A stretch of DNA of 64,000 bases from Nymphaea colorata (taxonomy: Eukaryota; Streptophyta; Magnoliopsida; Nymphaeales; Nymphaeaceae), in assembly GCF_008831285.2 (NCBI RefSeq), contig NC_045139.1:22364412-22428411 (forward strand), read 5' to 3'. Made by a program: the position numbers and the translations under genes. The notes under the pieces are model-generated. The model was given only the letters and a program-made list of their open reading frames with translations, was not told the DNA's origin and did no database searches. This document shows, in pieces, positions 46,301 through 57,404 of the stretch. Position 1 is the stretch's first letter; every line of letters starts with the position of its first letter.

Positions 46301-47846
46301 GAACAGGACAGTTGACGAGAGACTGAACCACCGGAAGCTAACGGCTGAAAAGAAGAAACAGAAAGCGATGGGACCGGACGGGCCGATCAACTGAACAGGT
46401 TTCAGATCGTTCTAAGTTGGCAGACGGCTATAGTCTTGGTAAGTCTAACGGTGGCGACAAGTCTAATTCAAATTCAAATCCTCAGCTGTTATGCCATATT
46501 GATTCTCCAACTGAAAAATAGTGGTACAAGGAGGAAATAAATGAACCACTAAAATGAAAGATATTGTTTTTTTTTTTTTCATTATCGCATAAAATCCCTT
46601 CATCGGTTAATCAAAAGAAAAAAAAAACAAGAAAAGAATAATAGATTCTTTTCTGGTCGTGGACGTAGGTTTTATTGAACAAAACCACGTTTATTTTTTG
46701 TTTCTCTTGCTTTTTCTCTTCTTGTTTAAACGGAAGAAAAATGATGGAATTTATTTCTCACAAGGGACATGGGCATATCGAGAAGATGAAGATCAATAGG
46801 CCCTCATTTTGCAAGACTTGCAAAATGAAGGAGGAAAAAGGGGAGTGAGTTGCCGCGCACGCCGTAGGGACATTTTGATAATTTTTTTTTAAAAACTAAT
46901 GGTTTTTTACTTTTATTTTTTAAATTTAATTTTTATTTTTATAATTTTTTTTCATAAGTACTTTGGTCGTGTAACACTTGTAACCAAGTTCAAAAGAAAA
47001 GAAAAGATGTATGAGGCTGGCCATTCCATCCTAATTTGATCAAAGCATTGTCACAACAAACGGAGACGGGTATTAAACGGTGAGAAAAAAAATGGATATA
47101 ATACGGTAAAGTTTTATATATCGAGAATAAAACGGAAAAAGTTTGGTAATTTTTTTTTTTAAATTAAACATTTAATACATCTTAAAAATTATAAAAAATA
47201 ATAATTAATAAAAAAACGGTCAAAAACAGGAAAATAACGTATAATATAAGTATTATATGGGTATTATACGCATTTTTTATTTTTTAACGTTTTTTTAAAA
47301 AAACAGAAATAATATGGGTATTATACGATAGAATTGGTTTTGACGTTAAAGATGCATTTAAAAAAAAAACGACGTTTTTTATAACAATGAATCAAATATC
47401 AATTTGGACCCGACAACTCTCACTTGGCATCGAATCAGCCCGTATGATAGTATGCCTTGCAGTGCTTTGCATTTTTTATTTCTACATTAATTTATAAGGA
47501 GATACTCGAGATGCCTATTCGTAGATGGGTTCTACGAGAGAGAAAACAAAGACACATCGTTTTCGTACAATATTAATTGATGAATCGACGCTTAAAAGAG
47601 TGGAAAGATAGAATTCAAGGGAAGGCGGCTTAGATGACATGTGCGGGTCCCAAGGCAGGGTTGGTGGGAGAAAAAGAAAAGATGGACTGCTTCCGTCACG
47701 GGTAATGGTGACGTTGATTCACAACTTTTGTTGGCGCGTTAAAGAATGCTCTACAGCATTTTTTAAGTCTACCCTCCTCCTTCCCCATTCCCACCGACAA
47801 ATGACCGTGTTCTTCTTCTTCCAGACCGCCCTTATTTCATCATTTA
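43396..47846. other. RBOH upstream region and unassigned intergenic DNA
   Basis: 43396 to about 43800 should hold the RBOH 5' UTR (GA-rich on the minus strand) and core promoter. A weak TATA-like ATATTTA lies near 43713-43720, about 320 bp before the ATG. Beyond this the DNA is AT-rich with long A/T runs and no gene. About 47060-47350 carries repeated TAATACG and GTATTATAC motifs. Confidence 0.4.
46235..46292. repeat. Perfect 29-bp tandem duplication
   Basis: The unit runs TCTCTCCCTCCC...AAAAGGGCGAC and occurs at 46235-46263 and 46264-46292 without a mismatch. It is pyrimidine-rich. Confidence 0.93.
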
Positions 47847-49655
47847 GGGGCCGTTTGATAGCATAGAATTATGGAATTGGAAATATATTTCTGAAAATAT
47901 ATTTTCTGGAAAAAGGAAATGAGAAAAATTTTTCCGATTCCCATTTTGATGAGTGTGTGATAACTCAAAAATATATTTCCAGAAACATATTTCTGTGTTT
48001 GATTTTTAAGAAACATATTTCCAGATTTCCAAAAATACATATCTTAATTTGATATAAGAAACTTATTTTCAGAATTTTTTAAATAGAACACATAAACAAA
48101 AAAAGTAAACCACCGTGTAACATTTGACCATGTTCAAGCATAAGCCCATGGCACCGTTGATATGTTTCCCACAAGATTTTGGAATAAGAAAAACATATCA
48201 TGGATGTCCTCATACGAGTTTGCAGGGCTTTAACAGACACATGTATTTATGAATTTCTGACTAAAACACCATACTTCAGTAATCAAATTGAATGCAGAAT
48301 TTCTGACTAAAACACCATACTTCAGTAATCAAATTCAATGCAGAACCAGACCTGCAGTATCAAATTGCAATAACAAACTACATAGTCTGAAAGCTTACAG
48401 CCTCCACAACAGGAATGTACAAAACTTGAGAAGAGTGAGAAGGTTGCATGTGTTTAATAGAACATTGTACCTCTAGATTTGAAAAATTCCAATAGATCTT
48501 GTAAAGAGAATCCAAATGATGCTACTGGCAAATCAAAAATACAATGTATATTACAAGATTCAAACCAATTCTCCTTAATCAAATCAACAAATCACTAACA
48601 GGATTTTTAAGAAGAATAACATAAAAGCCTCTGTGCCAACAGGGAATGCAGCTATCCAAAGATCTTCCTGCAAGAAGGAGCAAATATTACACGTAGAAAC
48701 AAACAGTTGAAAATGATGTGAATACTAACATAATAAATTAATGCAATGAAACACACAAAATCAGCAGTCAATACAGGCAGTCAATAGAGAAGTTGGGGTT
48801 CTCCATTGTCACCACAACAGGAGTTCCCCGTCCTTGTCTCGCTAGACCAACAATCTAGAAATCAAATTTCTGGGCCATCTTTTCCCTCTCTTTCCTCCTA
48901 CCCACTTGAGAAAATCGCCAACAGTTGTAGAAACAACAATTGCAGACAGGGAAAACCCTACATCGCCGACACCACACTCTTTAAAACTACAAAACCCACT
49001 GTTCACCACCAAAACATAGCTCCCCTTCTCCCTTCTCCATGCTACCCCACACTCAGGCACATTTGCGAATCGCAGAAAGAGGATAGGAGACGATCATCCA
49101 AGAAAAAACGGAAACCCTAAAAGTTTCTGGAGATCATACACAGAAAAGAATGAAGAAAAACCCTATCTTCAATCCACAAGAAGCCGGAGACAATGGGAGA
49201 CGATCTCCGACTCCCTACCACCAGGAATTACCTTCGGCGTCGAACTGGGAACATCTACGATGGAAACCCCAAAGCGAGACAGAGGGAGAAAGAAAGAGAA
49301 GGCTGAAGAAAGTGACAGAGCGAGAGAGACGACCAGGGGATTGAAGCAGCAGCGCGTTAGGAGGTTGAGAACGATGAAGCAGCGGCAGGAGCAAGACGCG
49401 AGAGGCAGCGGATGAGGCAGCGGCAGGGGGAAGACGAGGTAGGAGGAAGACGCGCGCGAGCCCTAACGGTCACAAAAATAAACCCGGAAATATGTTTCCA
49501 CCCCTCGCGGTGGAAACATGTTTCCGGAAAAATATTTCCGGAAACGAGTTTAACGGCTCCAAAAATATTTCTGCGTTTGATAAAACCGGAAATTTTTTAA
49601 AATTTGAAATTTTTTTCTTGTGCTACAGGATATTTCCTGCCCGTCAAACGGGCCC
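47847..49655. mobile_element. Non-autonomous Harbinger-like transposon 1 (1,809 bp)
   Basis: Ends GGGGCCGTTTGA and TCAAACGGGCCC form near-perfect inverted repeats (one mismatch in 12), flanked by TTA on both sides (47844-47846 and 49656-49658). The TTA duplication and GGGCC-GTTTG ends fit PIF/Harbinger (Tourist-like) elements. Subterminal regions repeat AAACATATTTCC and GGAAATATTT in both orientations. No transposase domain is visible. The interior (about 48600-49100) looks gene-derived on the minus strand: an acceptor-like TTCTTGCAG is followed by an open block EDLWIAAFPVGTE (about 48629-48667). Confidence 0.83.
48251..48342. repeat. 46-bp tandem duplication inside Harbinger-like element 1
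   Basis: Units 48251-48296 and 48297-48342 share GAATTTCTGACTAAAACACC through CAATGCA, with a single difference (ATTGAATG against ATTCAATG). This is a recent local duplication. Confidence 0.93.
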
Positions 49656-50039
49656 TTAAAGAAAAAAAAACCGCAGTTAAAATGCGAAGGTTTTACTGAT
49701 CTTTTTATTGAACGTTAGTGAAGTAGATGTCACTGATGCATTACATCAATAAAAATTGGCAAGTCAGTAAACATATAAAAAAACATGGCCATATTAAAAT
49801 CTTTACTAATGTTTTTGTTGAACATGAGTGAAACACAAGTAAGATGCCTTTGTTGAACATTAGTGATACACGTCACTGATGCATTCAATGACGAAATGTG
49901 GAATGCCAGCAAGTAAAAATTGACTTTTACTGATGTTGAGGGTAAAACATTACTGAAATTCGGCTTGGATGTTTGATTACTGATTGATGCACATTTCGTG
50001 TTACTAAAAGTGGGATGAGCTCTTTTTTTGCATAACTAA

Positions 50040-51119
50040 GGGCCTGTTTGATGCACAGGAAAAATTTAACGTGGTAAATTTATCATGGTAAATTTTTCTG
50101 AAAAAATTTAGAGGATGATTTTTTTTCCTCTTCCAATCTGAGGGTCTGTTTGATGCACACGAAGAATTTAACGTGGTAAATTTAATCATGTTTGATGCAC
50201 AAGAAAAATTTAACATGATAAAAAGTAAAAAGGATTGTGCATTTTATCAAACACTAAAGCAAAAATTTAACATTGAACTCACCAACTTTGCAGTATCCAT
50301 GAATCATCGCATTGCATGAGACGATGCTTCTTTTGGGCATTTTATCGAATACCTTGCAAGCAAAACTCAGGTTTCTAGTTTTTGTGTACATATCGACAAG
50401 TGCATTTTGTACAAGAGGGAAGGTGAACTTTGCACAAGACATGTCGAACGTAAAATGGACAGAAGTTGGGGATTTCCCCAAATTCGAACATAAAATTGAT
50501 CAAAGGCAATTGAGCACATCAATTAACAATAAAGGATGATAGAACATGTCACCGGATTGTGAAATCAACCCAATTTGCAGAACAAAATTGGGGAAACAAT
50601 CGCCTGGCGGTGATAATCCTCAAGCGCCACCAATTTCCGCCGTTTTTCGATTTGCTCTGGTCAACTAGTCAAATCGGCTCCAATCTCGTGCAAACTTCAC
50701 CGGAATGATCGTAACGTTGTGGAGAAGCTAACAGTCCCGTCCGTTAACAGATTTGATTGTCGTTGGATGAACTGCGAGGCTCGCCGTCCGTCCAGCTCTT
50801 CTGATCACTGATCCTGGCCTCTAGCCCTCTCTGTGGCTGGGAAGGGCTGCATCGACGATCAGGCAGTGAAGAAAACTCGTCGTCTGCAAATCTGGTAGTG
50901 AGTTCCGGCGCTCACTCCTCTAGATCCTCAGGCGATATCTCTCTCGTCTGCAAACCTCGCAGCAGGGGCTCTGACACAAGAGAGCCAGAAGCACGTCGGG
51001 AGTCATTGAGCGGGTGAAACTTCACCCGCAACCATTTACGTCAAACGGGTGAACTTTCACCCTGTTTGTTACGTTTTCAATCCGCTCCTCTCAGTTTACC
51101 CTGCTTATCAAACGAGGCC
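50040..51119. mobile_element. Harbinger-like transposon 2 (1,080 bp) carrying a PPR gene fragment
   Basis: The left end GGGCCTGTTTGAT and right end ATCAAACGAGGCC are inverted repeats differing by one shifted base. TAA flanks both sides (50037-50039 and 51120-51122). Subterminal copies of TTTGATGCACA-GGAAAAATTTAAC occur three times near the left end, and GTGAA-CTTTCACCC motifs occur near the right. There is no transposase. The interior contains a fragment of a PPR gene (50254-50481), making this a Pack-MITE-like element. Confidence 0.82.
50254..50481 (-). pseudogene. Captured PPR gene fragment
   Basis: This 75-codon minus-strand frame contains VQNALVDMYTKTRNLSFACK, VFDKMPKRSIVSCNAMIHGY and CKVGEFN. 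These are consecutive PLS-class PPR half-motifs: N-x-L-V-D-M-Y, then V-F-D-x-M, then V-S-x-N-A-M-I. It lies wholly inside Harbinger-like element 2. It is not derived from the PPR gene at 9949-12144, which differs at most positions outside family consensus. Confidence 0.82.
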
Positions 51120-51435
51120 TAAGGAAACCATATGGTTGGGAAGCAAGGTGGACCTATGCGTGAAAAGCTACGACTTTGCTTCATTAAAGAAAAGGGAAAC
51201 TTGCAGAGCCTTTATTCTCAGCAGAGAGGTTTTAAGCATTCGGCTTCTCGGCCACCAGCTTAGACAAGAAAAACGGAAAGCAAAGAATGGAAAAAATAAA
51301 ATGAGAAAAGCCAAAAACTAATTCACGGTAAGCAGGAACACCCATAGTTGGAGCGGCAGCCAACATCGCCATTGTAATTTGTACAATCTAAAACAATAGG
51401 AAACAAGTAAAACACTAGCAATATAAAATACACAA

Positions 51436-51448
51436 ATATATATATATA

Positions 51449-51516
<68 letters not shown>
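51436..51516. repeat. Compound (TA)n-(GA)n microsatellite
   Basis: A TA run of about 56 bases with one interruption is followed by a GA run of about 24 bases. Confidence 0.95.
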
Positions 51517-51586
51517 TACTATGTATAGAAGAAGAAACGGAAAAAAGGAGAGTATAGAAGGAGGATAGTGAATTTACCATTGTGAT

Positions 51587-52900
51587 CAATGTTGTAAAAG
51601 GCGGGAAAGCGAGGCGAGGCGTTGAGCCTCTCATGAGGCGAGGCAAGGCATTAATTGAAGCGTAAGCTTCAAGGACAAATTTGTGAATTATATAATATTT
51701 ATAAAAAATAATTGAGGCAGGGCTGATCCTCCAAATGGAGGGTTACATTGAACTGGTTGACTAAGTTCTTGTAACTAAATATGTTTCTTTGAATAAATGT
51801 GGTTCATCGCCTAATCAATTGGGTCGATCAGCAGCAACTAAAAAAGAAGAACGAGAACTTTTTAGAGACATGAACTCAACTGCCCCATCTACAGGTCATT
51901 CAAATGGGCACACCGTTCAATTTCAAAATATTTGTAAACTTAAGCACAAGGCAGTGTACCGATGTGAATAGGTGAATGAAACTCCGCGCCAATCATCCAA
52001 ATAGCTGAATAAATGAAGTAAAAAAATTACAGAATTTTCTGAATTCTTAGTCCTAAACGAACCCAATCTCCAATTACCCTCTATCGTGACCATAAAATGT
52101 ACGGCAACTGATGACAGCATTGGGCGCAAAATGCATCATGAAACCAAGAGTATACAAACCAATCATAGTCATTCTTTTCGTCCTCCACCTCCATAAGATC
52201 ACTTCCATCGCCTAATAAATTTATAAAAAGCACCGTGAAAAATGAAAGCGCCGTTGGAAAGAAAATTGGCTCCTAAATTAAAACTAATCATGAGCTTGCT
52301 GCAGCCATTTGCTGGTTTACGTATGAAGCAGCCAAGACCTTCCTTCAAGACTTTAATCAAAACAACAGAAGGGGCCAAGGCTATAAACCATTGTACACTA
52401 ACAGGATGGGGCTAAGGCATACCAGACTTTCAATATCATAAACTATTGTATTATATGCTAAAAGGAAGACATTTAAACTCTCATGTGAGTTGGAGAGTGC
52501 CTTGCAGCCCTTGAAGCAGACGTGCCCTTTCACCTTCTCAGCCGTGGAGAAGAAAGTTCCTTCTTGAAGAAAAGTGTGGGGACGGGTGATTTGTGATTGA
52601 TATTTGAGAAAAAGGCAGTTAGAAATAGAAAGAGAGTTTAATTAGGGTTACATTAAAAGCCACTAAATAAACTAACTTTTGTAACTACTAAGATTGTTTA
52701 ATTTTTAATTTTTTACATTGAAAACCACTAAATGAATTTGTTATTGAGACGTGCGCCTCAAGGAAAAGCATGCCAATGTGAAAGGCGTATGCCTCACACG
52801 TATGAGGCGCACGCATTAGGGAGATGTGCGCCTCAAACCACTGCCTCAAGGCATTTTTCCTTACTTTTTTTGTGAGAAGCGTACGCTTCTCACAACATTG
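51587..52900 (+). mobile_element. Non-autonomous hAT-type transposon B (1,314 bp)
   Basis: Terminal inverted repeats CAATGTTGTAA (51587-51597) and TCACAACATTG (52890-52900) are flanked by ATTGTGAT (51579-51586) and ATTGCGAT (52901-52908), an 8-bp duplication with one mismatch. It shares both ends with element A (GAGGCGAGGC end and palindrome end) but lies in the opposite orientation. Near the palindrome end, motifs such as GAGGCGCACGC and GCGTGCGCCTC-type variants repeat in both directions, as expected of transposase-binding subterminal repeats. The interior seems unrelated to that of copy A and encodes no transposase. Confidence 0.9.
52872..52893. repeat. Perfect 22-bp palindrome at the end of hAT copy B
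   Basis: Arms GTGAGAAGCGT and ACGCTTCTCAC are exact reverse complements without a spacer. It is the counterpart of 17299-17320, with A-to-G in one arm matched by T-to-C in the other. Confidence 0.93.
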
Positions 52901-53529
52901 ATTGCGATGTTTTCACGTTATTAAAAAAGGTTGAAAATGCTAAAACGAGAAAGCAAGGCTCGATGGGTTAAAATTGAACATTTACTAACACGAAGTCTGT
53001 GTCAATAAAAGAAAAGAGCATGATAGATAGAAAACTAAACGTTCACTGACATTTCTGACAAGCACCACCGAGGCGTCACTTGTAGTGACATTTTAATAGA
53101 AAAGCATCATTGAAAACCAATGAAAGAGGAGACCTTTACTGATTTTTACAGAAAAACACCACTAAAGGACAAGTTTTACAAGCACTAAATATTGAAACCT
53201 TTAATGATGTTTCTAGAAAACTTTCATTGAACACTAGCAAAAAAAACATATGTTCACTGATGTTTTTTTTTAAAGCGTCAGTAAAGAAGCAACAATAAAA
53301 CACCTTTACTTACGTTTATGAGAACTTTATTCATATTCCAAGCAAAAGACAAGTAAAGCTCACTGCAAGAGACCCACCCCCCATTGGCTTTCTCAACCTA
53401 GCAAGTCAAAGGACTGAACTATCAAAGACTGTTGGCTGGATGCACCACTCAAGGGTTTCAAGTTATATGTCGGTAAGAACTTGCTTTGCTTATGTCACCT
53501 TTGCATCATTGGAAAATGTTCACTGCCAT

Positions 53530-53938
53530 TAGGGATGTACAATGAGCGAGCTCGAGCTCGGCCAGCTCAAACTCGACTTGACTCACATATAGCTCGGCTC
53601 AAACTTGACTGGAGCTCGACACAAGCTTTATGAGGTGAGCTTGAGCTCGACTCGCTTAACCAAGTCTGAGCTCGAGTTCTACTCGTTTAAACGAGTGTCC
53701 CCTAATTTAAATTTTATGCTTAAAAATTTCACTAAGTATTAGTGTTAAATGAGTCTAATCGAATTTAATCAAGTCGAGTTCATCTAACTCGAATTTAGCT
53801 CGTTTACAAACTCGAGTTATCAGTTAAGCTCGAACTCGGCTAGTTTAAATTATGAGTTGAGCAAGTGAGTACGAGTCGAGCTTAACTGAGTGAGTTCAAG
53901 TCGTGCCCCGAGTTGGCTCGATTCGTTGAACATTCCTA
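53530..53938. mobile_element. hAT-like MITE (409 bp), GAGCTCGAG-rich
   Basis: Ends TAGGGATGTACAA and TTGAACATTCCTA are inverted repeats with two mismatches. Flanks ACTGCCAT (53522-53529) and ACCGCTAT (53939-53946) agree at 6 of 8 positions, a decayed 8-bp duplication. The interior is packed with GAGCTCGA and TCGAGCTC in both orientations. A relative lies at 55961-56334. Confidence 0.72.
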
Positions 53939-55559
53939 ACCGCTATAGCTCTATACTGGTCATGAATAATTTCACATATAGGCTTCTTCGTTTAAAACAA
54001 AGAAAAGAAGGAACTATTGCTGCGGCAATACTACCATGCATCAGTAAAAGACATCTTAAATGAAGATTTACTCAAAACGTCAGTAATTTGTTCAATCTAT
54101 ACTGACTTTTTGGAATTAGTGTCAGTAAACATAAGATTTACTGACATGGTTTCCCCATGTGTTAGTAAAGACTCGTTTTTTTTTTGTAGTATCAGTGTCC
54201 ATGAATCTGCCTCATTCAAGAAGACAACCGAAGAAGGCACACCATGGAAATGGAGAAACGTTCTTATATCATATTGCTTAACACGAAGACATATATACAA
54301 TACAATGACGTAACATGGTATAACATTATCGTTAGGGAGTTGCAATATTGAAAATAAGGGATACAGATGCCACGGTTTTAGTTGACATGTCGAATATTGA
54401 TTTTCTGCTTTTATCCACAATAACTTTAATTTTCACTTTTTATTTCACTGTTGCCTTCAAGAACTTGAGATTTGACAACTGCCAACTTCGTTAACTTCTT
54501 CACCATTACCATCTTTACCTAACCTTATCACTCAAAGATATGCATTTCCTTAACTTCTCCCCACAAGTTCAACGTGGGTTTGACTACATTAAGCTTGTCT
54601 CTAAAATTGGTAAACATACTTGAACCCAGTGGTTTCTTCATTCCATCAGCCAACTGATCCATAGATCTAATAAGTTTAACTTGAATATCTCCTTTGGTTA
54701 CATGATTTCCAACAAAACGAAAATCTATCTTTACGTGCTTGGTGAGGGCATGAAAAATTGGGTTTGGCTGCTAGATGCAATGCATCAAGATTCTCACACC
54801 ATAGAATTGGCATTTCAGTGACCGAGAAACCAAGTTGACACAACAATAACTTTAACCACTAAAATTCAGCAGTGATACATGTCAGGGACTTGTATTCTAC
54901 TTCTGATCCTGAACGAGCCATTGTCTTCTGTTTTTTAGAGGCCCAAGTCACAATGTGGTCTCCCAAAAACATAACAAATCCCCCTGTGGGCTTCCTATCT
55001 TCTGGGCTAGCTGCCTAGTTGACATATTCAAAAGCACTTAATTGAAGAGTTGAGGACTTCCTCAACCTAGCACCAAAGTGACTAGCATCACTTCAATACC
55101 GAACAATCCTCTTTACTATTGCCCAATGAGCAGCAGTGAAAGCATGCATAAACTGATCAACACAGTTAACAACATACGTTATATGATGCAACTTGACAAT
55201 GATTAGACTTTGTAGTGGTTTGTCATTGGAGTTGCCATGGGACTAGAAGACAATGACATATAAACTCGATGAAGAATATTTTGGATATAACCTTGTTGAC
55301 ATAAAATATCCCGTGAAAAAAAATCTAGAAATCTCAATACCAAGAAAATATGAGAAGTACATTTATTGTGAATTTTTTCTCATGTTGACAAATAATGGTA
55401 CTTATTAGGCTGGGAGACGAGCCTGAGATGATGAGATCATGGACAAACTAGCAAGTAAAGCTTACATGGGCCTTGTGAATAGATAAACAAAGAAGCATCT
55501 GATTGAGATATACTAAAACCAAGGTGTTGATAATGGCAGCTTAGTCAATGATACCAAGC

Positions 55560-55880
55560 TCAAGGTGCTTGCTTGAGCCCATATATCGTCCTACCTAATC
55601 TGCATACATTCGGATGCATGGGATCAGCAAAACCATCTGGTCGAAACATATAGACATCCTCCTCAAGGCAGCTGCTTATAAACACATCATCAAAAATTGA
55701 GATGCCACAATGACCATGCATTCTGAGTAGCCGAAAAAAGAGTATTACATGAAAGGTCATGGGTTTAACTATTCGTCTAAAGGTTTTGGCATAGTCAATG
55801 CCAACCTCTTGTAGAAAACCATAACCAACTAATCTACCTTTATGGTGTGCAAACGATGGGTCATCCTTTCGCTTTAGCAT
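55560..55880 (-). pseudogene. Copia RT fragment
   Basis: LKRKDDPSFAHHKGRLVGYG is followed by VGIDYAKTFRRIVKPMTFHV. Next comes a block in which the usual Q-L-D-V-x-N-A-F-L-H-G is degraded to GISIFDDVFISS, then LGRTIYGLKQAP. The frame is open but motif A is damaged, and it is cut before YVDD. Confidence 0.8.
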
Positions 55881-55960
55881 GTAAACCCACTTGGATTTAA
55901 TGATGCTAGATAACGGATACTAAATGCCAAAGCAGAACTGAACTGGATATGATGTGGTAC

Positions 55961-56334
55961 TAGGGCTGCACATGAGCCAAGTCGAGCTCCATAGAATAGG
56001 CTCGACTCGACTTGACTATATACAATTGAGCTTGGACTCACTTAATTCATTTACTCATTTAGGTTTACCTATTTCATTTCGTTTAACTCATTTAACTCAT
56101 CCGCTTGTTTAACTCATTAACTCATTTAACTAATTCAACTATCTGGTTTTATGTAGCCGAACTAGCTGAGTTTAAACAAGTCGAGTTCTTACAACTCGAA
56201 CTTGATTCCTTTAACATTTTGACTATAAATTTAAACTCGTGCTCAACTCATTTATAAATGAGTCGAGCATGAGTCAGGTTTTTTCAGCAAGTTCAAGTCA
56301 AGCTCGAGTTGGCTTGACTTATTGTGCAGCCCTA
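55961..56334. mobile_element. MITE (about 374 bp) related to 53530-53938
   Basis: Ends TAGGGCTGCACA and TGTGCAGCCCTA are perfect 12-bp inverted repeats. The interior repeats GTCGAGCTC, CTCGACTCGAC and AACTCATTTAACTCAT. It lies inside the copia relic. No convincing target duplication was found, so the superfamily is uncertain; resemblance to the hAT-like MITE is by ends and GAGCTCGA content. Confidence 0.7.
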
Positions 56335-56897
56335 GCTAATATCCCTACATCAGATTAGGGGTTCTAGATGCCACGTTTGGTTATGTTTTAGCTTATCAAA
56401 CTCCTTTTCCATAGCCTGTTGATAAGAAGCATTATATCTAGCATCCCAGAAAGAGCTCGGCTCACCTTGATCAAGAGAAACTGAAATGCCTTTGGCTTGA
56501 GGGATCCCATCATGGAATGGTTAAACATTGAATGAACATGATATTGAGGCTGTTGGACATTATCATTACTAGGTGCATCCAGTCCTTGTTGAAGAGAATT
56601 TGAAATATTGTCCCCTGCATCTTGAGAAGATAGAAACGATGACTGCAAGGAGTTGGTCACCTTAGGTGTGGAAGTCAAAGGAGAAGAGCAAGGCATTGAG
56701 GCCTCCTTAGGTGTTTCAACATGTTGATCATTAACAGATTGCACCAGTTCTATAATCACCTCAAGTATCAAAGCATGTATCTCTTTCCTTTTGGGTTCTT
56801 GTAATTACAGTTTGATCATTATACCAATTTGCACTTGTCTATGGAATCCAAGTAGGAAAAGCCAATTTTAGAAATTATGTGAGAATAATCATAAAAG

Positions 56898-57404
56898 TAT
56901 GTTGACATGGTTAAGCAATAGGAAAAAAATCCAACAAAACATGAGCAGTATGTTCCTCTACAATATTGACACAAGTGGAGTATAGATTCATCAATGATGA
57001 GATAAATACAAGAAAAGAGGGGGAAATGTTGGAAATTGTGTTTAAACTATGAAAGAATAAACATTATCATTTTAATAGGAAAATTCAAAAACAATAATGA
57101 CTTGCATCAACTACACAAAAGACAAGAACATGGAAAAAATTAGGGATTTGAGGGAATATGTTGACATGGTTAAGCAATAGGAAAAAATTCCAACAAAACA
57201 TGAGCAGTATGTTCCTCTACAATATTGACACAAGTGGAGTATAGATCCATCAATGATGAGATATGATTAGATAAATACAAGAAAAGAGGGGGAAATGTTG
57301 GAAATTGTGTTTAAACTATGAAAGAATAAACATTATCATTTTAATAGGAAAATTCAAAAACAATAACGACTTGCATCAACTACACAAAAGACAAGAACAT
57401 GGAA
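56898..57404. repeat. Recent tandem duplication, period about 259 bp
   Basis: Unit one starts TATGTTGACATGGTTAAGCA at 56898 and recurs at 57157. The two units are nearly identical, with a 7-bp insertion (TGATTAG) in unit two near 57263 and a few substitutions (ATAATGAC against ATAACGAC). Divergence between units ends at CATGGAAAA. Confidence 0.92.

Larger units (their letters stand above)
49659..54191. mobile_element. CACTA-derived shell with nested insertions
   Basis: Clusters of the subterminal motif TTTACTGATGTT/AACATTAGTGA occur at about 49690-50030, 52980-53340 and 54040-54180. The right tip reads T(10)GTAGT at about 54176-54190, as at a CACTA 3' end (usual TTTTTTGTAGTG). The left tip is degenerate (AAAGAAAAAAAAACCGC from about 49659) and abuts Harbinger-like element 1. 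Two other transposons and a MITE lie inside. No coding relic of the CACTA transposase is seen, so it was probably non-autonomous. The two flanks might also come from separate elements. Confidence 0.5.
54530..56771 (-). mobile_element. Ty1/copia relic with linker, RT and RNase H (3' half)
   Basis: Read right to left: a Ser/Pro/Gln-rich linker (56388-56771) ending near the FWDAR and AMEKEFDKL-like pre-RT region, then RT pieces at 55560-55880. RNase H follows at about 54540-55000, with SKKQKTMARSGSEVEY-type and DALTKHV-like blocks in shifted frames. A 374-bp MITE interrupts it between linker and RT. There is no integrase or gag in this copy. It lies in the same orientation as the copia relic to its right but duplicates the RT start, so it is a separate element. 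Confidence 0.72.

Noticed and set aside
48806-49120. 104-codon plus-strand frame in Harbinger-like element 1
   Set aside because: Ser/Pro/Lys-rich, no family match; the opposite strand looks more gene-like and neither is convincing as a gene.
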